Source: Blasia pusilla
Lineage: Eukaryota > Marchantiophyta > Marchantiopsida > Blasiales
Length of the DNA: 64,000 nt
Assembly (NCBI GenBank): GCA_050084515.1
Contig: CM114273.1
Coordinates: forward strand, 11,470,001 to 11,534,000
Reading direction: 5' to 3'
In this document: positions 56,390 through 64,000 of the stretch, one piece after another
How the letters are laid out: the number at the start of each line of letters is the position of its first letter
Position numbering within the stretch: position 1 is the first letter of the stretch
Notes under the pieces: generated by a model
Seen by the model: the letters and a program-made list of their open reading frames with translations, nothing else
What the model was told of the DNA's origin: nothing
Database searches by the model: none
Position numbers and translations under genes: made by a program

Positions 56390-58190
56390 TTGTCATCACT
56401 AGCTAGTGGGTCTGGTGACGAGATCGTAGATGAAGACAATGTCACGTGGAGGGAGATGGACGACATGGGCCAACGAGGCATGCGTCGTTTCTCTAATGCG
56501 GTAGATACCATAGATCTAGATGACTTTATCCAAGAGTTCAACACATGGTTTGACTTCGAGGATATACAAGCCCCTAGGCGATTCAACCCTTTCATGGCGT
56601 GGAAGGGTCTGTTCCAACATTTTAAGGGTATTTCAATGGATGACTACATGGAGTTCCAATCTTTACGCTTGGTAGAGATTGATGCATGGAGGATGTATAG
56701 GGCTCCATTGCTCCATGGTATGTATCCACTAGCAAGTGGCCATGAGGCGTATGATGGGATAGTGAGAGGGGAGAGGCCTAGACAATTAGCCCAGGGACTA
56801 GATGGAGATGATATATGGCAATGAGGGTGGTAAGGTGGCAGAGACGTCTCATGCTAGAGCAAAACCCCACTTTTAGTCCTATAATGGAGTTCTATTGACA
56901 ATTGAGGAGGAGCTACCAGGGCGTGTAGACCGACAAGCTGAAGAGCCTACATGATTTTTAATGGAGATCGGGTGAGAGTCTGAGAGAGGCGTTCATGCGC
57001 TTGCAGCGACTTATTATTGCCATATATGGAGTGACAGAGACGTAGTTAATGCAGTATTGGTATAGGGTCTTGGATCATGAGCTATAGAGGAGAGTCTGAG
57101 ATACAATGTTGCTTCACACAGCGAAGCCCATATTGAAGGTGTTCTTTGAGTTATTTGAGTAGGTTGAGCTCAACATGAGTGAAGGGCAAGTGGTGACCAT
57201 AGGATTTTCAAGGAATTCAACGGATCCACGAGTAGAAGTAGCCCCACAGGTGCCCCATCATGCAACTGTACCATAGGAATGGGCCGGTGGGCCCATAGAG
57301 CAAGACGGGTATCGTGAGCCTATATATGAGGCAACAACCCGTGTCAATATATGTTGCCCAACAGGGAGTGGTGATGGCGAGTTGGACGTGTGGTAGGCCC
57401 CAAAGGTAGAGGGACTGCCCACAGCATGGTAGAGGGCCTAGGATGCCTCCGAGTGTTTTAGAGCCACCTAGGATGGCCCCACCATAGTTGCAGTGTGACC
57501 GGTATCACCAATATGGTCATAATAGGGATAGGTGTTTTGATCTTTGTCGGGAGCTATATCCAAAGGTAGGTCGAGGGTCTGGGGATGAGAGAGTTGGTGG
57601 AGATCAAGCAATTGATGACCGTGTTGGTAGGGTTCCACCACTAGTCATAGGAGATGGAGGACATGGAGGACATGCACCGGATGCACCGCTCCTCACTTGG
57701 AGCAGAGGATTGCTACTATGACGATGATGTAGCCAATGACAAGTATGGAGCCAAGAGTAACAAGTGTGGCTCTAACCTCCACCTCCTATTAGGATAGAGG
57801 GGAGGACTATGCAGGGTTGAGGTTTGTGTGTGGTGCAACTCATGTAGAGGCTGTTGCGGTGGTGACTCGGGATGCTACGAGAGTGACCGAGCCATCGAGA
57901 GGTGCGGTGGAGATAGACTCACAAGTGGGAACCGATGGGCAATAGGCCACCGTTCCCTAGTTTTTTACGTTGTTAGAGGCACTTCACACACCGTCGATGG
58001 TACCTAGAAGACCAGTAGTGCCCACATGTGAGGCAGGTGCGTTGACGTTACGAGGAGTTGGAGAGACGAATCCTATGTCAGCTTGGGTGAAGCCAATGTT
58101 GACCGTATTGTTGGAGATGGCCACTAGGATGAGCCACACTCCTCTATTTTCTGCCATGGAGTCGAAGACAATTAGAGTGGGCTAGTTGCC
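56390..58190 (+). pseudogene. Gag of E5
   Basis: The first frame (144 residues) has MRRFSNAVDTIDLDDF, FNPFMAWKGLFQHF and MDDYMEFQSL, close to E1. The core resumes around 56900-57000 with many stops. A zinc knuckle with one Cys lost (CDRYHQYGHNRDRC) lies at 57491-57532, and the C-terminal block HTPSMVPRRP with MSHTPLFSAME is at 57985-58170. Confidence 0.7.
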
Positions 58191-58379
58191 ACATTGTGTG
58201 AGCGTGGAGAGGTGATTGCCTCTCGTTTAGAGGTGGTTGTTGAGGAGGTGGTGGACTTGCCCCTAAGAGCATGTGCTCGGGACGTCCCCCACTCAGTTAT
58301 GGCATGATGTGGCAGCAAAGCTCGCAGATATGGTAGCTAGGCCAACCATAGAGCAAGCCATGGTGACACAAGGTGTAGT

Positions 58380-58745
58380 ATTTTTGGATAACTAAGTTGA
58401 AGTTTTTGGCTTGGTTAGTCTGATAGGTATAGTTTATCACCCGTAAAGCGTCCTACTCAATTCAAGAGCGCAACCCTTGATGTTAGGGAAGGTGGTGTGC
58501 TTGGCATTGGGTTTACAGAAATGTGACATTGAGCCTTTTCCCTTTTAGATATAGAGCTTGATTGGGGGCGTGTCACTCTATAGAGTCAGATAGTGCAATG
58601 ATGCGCACTTAGGAAATTACGACATCGACAAAGTCGTATGAGGTGTTGGTAGGGAGGACGGTGTTGTTCCCGCTTGGTTTCATCCTTGATTTTGGGAGGA
58701 GACAATTTCTTATCGGCCATGATAGCGATTAGGTGATGGATAAAG
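58380..58745 (+). pseudogene. Protease tail of E5
   Basis: FLDN at 58381 and YEVLVGRTVLFPLGFILDF near 58636-58695 match the E2/E4 protease tail. Homology ends at about 58745, the truncation point of E5. Confidence 0.55.
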
Positions 58746-61526
58746 ATCTCAAGCACTGAAGACCCCTAAAATGATAGATATACCAATCCTCTCCCTTTCA
58801 ATGGAATATTTTGAACAATGTCTACAACATCCGATTCCAATCACATGTCCATTTTGAATACACCACATTCATCCAAAATGATGGATGGGATATATCCTTA
58901 AGTCTAAGACTTAACTATCTGCATCGTAAATAGTTCAGTCTTACGCTCACATACTAGTGAGGATCTAGGATACAATTCATGATCACACATCAAAGAACAA
59001 TCTACCTTACTGGAAACATTGAGATAAAACCTAGATTAGCTAGCCATGAAGTTAGGAGGACAATAGAGTGATCACTAAGGGAAGGTTAAGATGGGCAAGA
59101 GACCACCAAAATATACAAAATGACGTTGGGAGCAAAGACAAGTTACGATGGGCATGCATATTAAGACAAGTCTTAAGAGAAATAGGTGGAAATAATCATG
59201 GAAATAAGGGACAAAACAAGAAGGCCAAAATCCCTCCATATTAGTCCTCGTTGAGGGCAAGTGTAAGAAAGAAACACATAGTATGAACAAGTCATTAAAA
59301 CATCCTAAAATTATATAATGGCCTTGTCCTTCTCTGCACTCTTAAAAGAGCTTTGATGAAATTGAACATAGACAAAACTTAACATACCACGTAGCTACTA
59401 CATTTGGAGCAAGTTTTTTAGTCGTAGGAGCCAACAACACAATTGCAAGAAAGTCACACTAGACTTGCAACTTTTCAAGTTTTATATTTGGCATTAACTT
59501 TGGATTTGAAATTGCAAGGTGGCTCAATTTTTTTTTCCTTACACTCACAAATAAAATACAGAATGCTCACACAATACGCAAGAATGACTCACAATGCAAC
59601 TTTGTAAGTCTAAGTAATCACAAATATGTGGTAAAAATTCACTCACAAAATAACAAGTCCAAGGAGTGGTTTCTTATACTTACGGAGTATTGGTTTTGGA
59701 TTTGCAACAAGCTTGCAAAGGACCTTTAAAGTTGATGTTTTTTACACTTGCAGAGTAGTTGTTTTCTACTCCTTTTTTCATTCAATTTGGACTCATAACT
59801 AGGTCTATAAAATGGTTGAAGAGCGCAATAATGACGTGACTCAGATCTTTGAGTGCTTTGGCTTTTGTGTTTTTACAAGTTATCATTTTTGGGGAAGAAA
59901 CTAGGGCGCAAGTGCTACTAATTTGGGAAGAATCAAGATTATCACACAAGAATCAAGATTAACACACACGGCAGCCAATAGTTAGTTGGAGTTCCAATTT
60001 GAATGATGAGCTATAATATTGTTGTTCATGGAACCATTTCCGCTATCATGCAGACAACATGCTATTTCAATCTGTGAGTGGGAAGAAAGAATAATTCCCA
60101 TCATTTTAGAGAAGATTTATAGTTTCTTTTTTGGAGGTAAAAGTTATTTTGGGGGTTGCGAGTAAGATTTTTTTAAGAGAAGGGGTTGAGTGAGAATCAA
60201 TTTCTGGGGGTCTAATGTGTGTTACAAATTTTTCTTGTGGGTGTTTATTCTTGATTCAAGAAATTTTCCAAAAATTGAGGGGGACTAGGAAAATAAAAAA
60301 TAAGTTAGCACGTTGAATGAAGGGGATTTGAGGAAAATTTTGGTATTGAATTTAGATCATTCCATTGGTTCCCCAATGACTAATCGAGATCTCATCCAAA
60401 TGTGTCCTATCCTCTTACACCATCTGATCTATATATGTCATGATGCAAGGCACATCTACATCATCTAGTGACTCCCATGCAAAATCCTCGTGCCTCCATG
60501 GAAGATACTTCGGGATATCGAAATACATCATGGTGAAAAATAGCATGCGACCTCCAGATTGGGCCTATGCATTGGGAGTACATCATCCCCATAGACTTAT
60601 AGGCTCAACACATATCTATATCCTACAAATATAGTTAAGGTCAAGTCGAATACACTATAAAAATTCTCAAAATTAGTACATGTTCCAATGAATTTTGACA
60701 TCCGGTCATTGTCAAGACATGTGACTCTTTGATTGGATGTGTGAGCACCCTTCCATAATAATCTTAATTCCTCAAAAACTTGCTCGATGTAGGTGTAAAG
60801 ATACCTTGCTATCTTTACATAATAGAGGTATTGAAAGATCCTAAATTTGTATGAAAAGCAACGTCATATAACAAGTTTACATGAAAATCAAGTAAAATTA
60901 ATTTGGGATTGGAGAATGTGGTGATGAATTGAATCATATCTAGATAGGTCATGGCCAACCTCATCCTCAATCTTATCCATAGGTTCCGTCATATCCATGG
61001 AACTTGATTTGATAGTAAAGAGGCATGCCAAATGGAGACATCAGATTACATAAGGTGTTAGTGTGAGTGAGAAAGTGAGAGCAATAGAACCTTGTGTTGA
61101 GGTTTTGAAGGGCTACGGGCCCCTTGACAAGAGTTCCCATGGTTTCTCACTATTATTAATCATTTTATGATGTTTCTTCACAATTTGGACACATATTTTA
61201 GGTTGCTACTTGATGATCATGTTGCACAAATCCAAGTCACGCTTAGGACCACTTGATGATTTTTTTTTGGCATTAGAGTGAGTAGATAATATATATCCAT
61301 TACCATTGAAAATTGATTTAGTCTTTGCTCTCATGTTTGAGCTAATTAGCCAATTATCAAACTAAAAAATTATTGATTGATGTGTTTGAACCGTCTATGC
61401 CACTCATGGACGTAGAGTATTATGAGTTTTTACTCTGAGTTAATTGCGGCCGTTCTCGGATCCTTGTAGCCATGACAGGATGACATGCCACCAGATTTTT
61501 GCATCTTGCCTCATAGATGCAATTTT
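58746..61526. other. No supported gene
   Basis: AT-rich sequence with short frames only (for example 59075-59290, minus). No shared repeat with clear borders. Confidence 0.45.
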
Positions 61527-61614
61527 TGTTTCAAGAGGGTCTTATATGTCATAGTTGACTCTACCTCTCGCTAGGGTTTCTCAAGGCAAGTGGACATGTC
61601 TCGCATGTCCATAG
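61527..61614 (+). pseudogene. Remnant of a third integrase-associated PHD finger
   Basis: After a one-base shift the segment reads RGSYMS, stop, LTLPLARVSQGKW, then TCLACP and a TAG. It aligns with 55197-55290 of E4. Here the last Cys pair (WTCLAC) is kept, including the ligand lost in E4. The upstream part of the finger is too diverged to read. Confidence 0.6.
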
Positions 61615-61664
61615 GATTGGTAGTCGTGAATCTATGCTTGTAGGCTAGGAGTGACATCGACAAC

Positions 61665-62690
61665 ATGAATGTTGCGCCCCTACTCTCCTTGAACATCAAT
61701 CTTTAGTGTTGCGGAAGCGTACGTTTAGTAGGACACGATCTCATCACCGATCTGCATCCAAACACGCACTCTTGTTAGTCGGGTCCAGGCCAACCAGCGT
61801 TCCAACCCACCGAGTTCTCAACTCGACGTCTCATCAAGCTCAACCTTCCTTAATTCCTAGTTTCCAAAACATGGCAAATCCTTCAAGACTTGGAACAGAC
61901 TTTCTGATTAGTCCAGGAACCTAAAACGCCACTTGCGCGCCTAGCGATCCCAACTGTTCAACGGACCTCGTGCGAGTTCCAAACCGAGACCCAAGTAATT
62001 GAGTCGCGGGGTGAAATCCAAGAGGGATGTCTAAAATTGCCTCCGTAGACTTGGTTCAGGTTTTCCAACCCAACCCCAAACTCTCGATCCGTTCCATGCC
62101 CTTGAGCCGCCCCATGGCGCCCAAAGTGGGGTTCAAGTTCCAAGCACTCTCGGAGACCTTCCCCCTTACTAGTACTTCTGGGGTTCTCCAATAACCCCCC
62201 TTTGGAAAAGGAGGGTCGGGCCCTTCATTGTGGCCCTCAACCCGACTCTACTTACACTCGTTTCTGGGTTGTTTCTAAGCCGTTGCTTATGCGTTTGTAG
62301 AGATCTTGAGTGCGTTTGAACCGGATTTCCATAAGCCTTCCCTCGCACCATTTTTTAATCCAAACGCATCTTTGCGCTAAAATTTATGGTTATAAATACA
62401 GTCAGAAACTCTCAAACGCTAGTGGCGTTCCTCATCCGGATTCTTCCTTTGGCAATCCATTTTCTAGACTCGACTCCTTTCAAGTCTTATTCTGCGTTTG
62501 GTCCAGGTTTCTCGGTCGCGACCACAATATCTGAAATGCAAAGCCTTGCTTGCGTCTCGTCTCTTGTCTCTTCTTCGAGACTACTCCAACGCGCAAACCA
62601 TCTTAGCGTGAGCTCGCTAATGTTCCGATGTTCCGCTTGGCACTCGTTTGGTCATGAGGGACGTGACAATGAAGGTGATCAATGAAGGGG
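61665..62690 (-). repeat. R3 dispersed repeat, copy 2 (inverted)
   Basis: Reverse complement of the repeat at 8815-9860, with similar length and order of landmarks. The right edge abuts the first base of E6, so E6 inserted at or beside it. Confidence 0.6.
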
Positions 62691-64000
62691 TGTCACGTCT
62701 TTTATGATAGATCGGTGGGATCTAATAGAGCCCTTCATGAGTAGTGGAGGACACGCCCAGTAGGTCGAGGGTGACCTGTTGAGGCCCTTGGAAACCTGAG
62801 ATAGCAGGTTTCCCCTTCGTTTCGGCTCATTTGGAGCCATATTGAGGAACTTACTATTTTAGGTAAGTGCCATTTTGAGTATATGATCGACTTACTATTT
62901 TTGGTAAATGACCCTTGATCTCCTACATCAGGTCGAGCCAAGGAGGTGACTTGGGAGAATAGGTTACCATGGAGAGAGCTTGGGAGAGGAGAGGGGTATA
63001 CCTCAAGGAGAGAGAGCTTGAGAGCTCATTCTCTCTTTGTTGAACCTCTTGGCATGAGGCGGCAGAGCTATGGTACCTTGCCTTGTGAGTGTAACCCAAG
63101 CCTCTCATTAGGAGAGTGGGTTTGGTTTGACATGAGAGAGAGTGCACACCTTTGAGAGCTATGGTGTGAGATGGTGGAGAGAGAGATTGGATCTTACTTT
63201 ACAAAGAGAGAATGAGAGAATGAGAGAGTGAGAGAGCTTCATGGGGGAGCTCGCTGGTCACTCGCTGTTTTTGCAGGTTGGGGACCGTGTTCCCCGTTCA
63301 GCGGCTCATGGGAGTGCTCATCGGAGCAAGGGCTGCTTTCATTACTCTTTGCATTTGCCGATTTTTCGTGTGGAAGAGTGGCGCGCGGAAGCGCTGCCCA
63401 ATTTCTGATAGGGATTGAGTATGGGGGCGGGTTGCCCCATGCTGGTGCTCTCAAGAGCATCATGTAGCTTGCTGATTTGTATTTTTACAGATGTTACATT
63501 TTCGTTGGGAGAAATCAGCGCGGGAGCGCAGCCGAATTTTGTGTAGGAGAAAGAGACATTGGGCTTTACGACAGTCCCCGTCAGTTTTTACTGAAATGTC
63601 TGATTCTGAATATTTTTTGATGGTAGCGTAGATCGTGAAGCTGTACACGCTGTGCAACAAACAGTGCACAATTTGGAGTTGCAAGCAAAAAGTTATGGTC
63701 AATCTTATAAAGCTGCCATTGCTAGGCGATTTTAGAGTTAAATCGTGCAAACCCTAAATCAGCCGCCACACCGGCGGCGGCCGTGGCCATCATAGTCACC
63801 GTCAACGGTCGATGGTCAACCATCACCGTCAACCGTCACCGTCATCGGTCGGCCGTCACCATCAGCGGTCAACCGTCACTGTCAAGGGTCCACCATCCAT
63901 TGTCCACCCTTTGGGTGCCATTGCCGCCATTACGGAGTGGAGGGTCTTCCATGACGTTCGTTGATTCCTTGACTTGCATCGCCACCACGTACTTTGTTTT
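62691..64000 (+). mobile_element. E6: 5' end of an E4-type element, cut by the window
   Basis: It begins TGTCACGTCTTTT at 62691. Terminal repeat A1 runs to 63201 (ATCTTACTTTA), followed by leader up to the window end, collinear with 46001-47340 of E4. B is absent after A1, as in E4. The leader again has AAACCCTAAA, the GC-rich block and variable GTCAACGG / GTCACCG units. The coding region lies beyond the window. Confidence 0.85.

Larger units (their letters stand above)
45235..58745 (+). mobile_element. E5: older subfamily-1 element, split by insertion of E4
   Basis: The left part (45235-46000) is terminal repeat A and leader; the right part (56228-58745) resumes with the leader tail, gag and protease tail. 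The two halves are separated by E4 with its ATGT duplication. Sequence right of E4 aligns with 10690-12450 of E1. It ends at about 58745 in the protease tail; linker, methyltransferase and RT are absent. Confidence 0.7.

Overview
This is nuclear DNA of a green-lineage (streptophyte) organism with a large, repeat-filled genome. The only intact host-type gene, at 22287-23381 on the minus strand, is a plant-type mRNA cap guanine-N7 methyltransferase without introns. The species cannot be named from the sequence. Almost everything else is transposon sequence, with AT-rich gene-free stretches at about 4.0-4.9 kb, 23.4-28.5 kb, 40.6-44.2 kb and 58.7-61.5 kb.

The central content is one family of Ty3/gypsy-like retrotransposons, present as many broken copies that I label E1-E8. 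The polyprotein order is Gag (two zinc knuckles, RGG box), aspartic protease, a conserved linker of unknown function, a DNMT3-type C5-cytosine DNA methyltransferase, reverse transcriptase, RNase H, DDE integrase and a C-terminal PHD finger. Copies: E1 10080-13318 (gag to methyltransferase), E2 13319-19566 (5' end to start of RT), E3 29021-38178 (nearly whole, with an internal swap), E4 46001-56223 (end to end, 10,223 bp), E5 45235-46000 plus 56228-58745 (older element that E4 jumped into), E6 62691-64000 (5' end, runs off the window), E7 28502-29020 and E8 7735-7855 (5' fragments). Three subfamilies (E1/E5/E8, E2/E3, E4/E6/E7) are distinguished by their terminal repeats and leaders. Every copy is damaged.

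The termini are not ordinary LTRs. E4 reads A1 - internal - B1 - A2 - B2, begins TGTCACG, ends CACGACA, and is flanked by a 4-bp duplication ATGT. E3 ends in the same B1-A2-B2 order with unrelated A and B sequences. This is the 'split direct repeat' layout known from tyrosine-recombinase retroelements (PAT, Ngaro), yet these elements encode a DDE integrase. The combination of split repeats, DNMT3-type methyltransferase and integrase-PHD fusion is the most unusual system in the window.

Other content: a non-LTR-type C-terminal fragment (2105-2782, minus), an integrase fragment from a different Ty3/gypsy lineage (39380-40560, minus), a long near-perfect hairpin (38748-39094, 143-bp arms, two mismatches), tandem repeats near the cap methyltransferase gene (20.1-21.2 kb), and an inverted pair of 1-kb repeats (8815-9860 and 61665-62690). 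No rRNA, tRNA or CRISPR array was seen.
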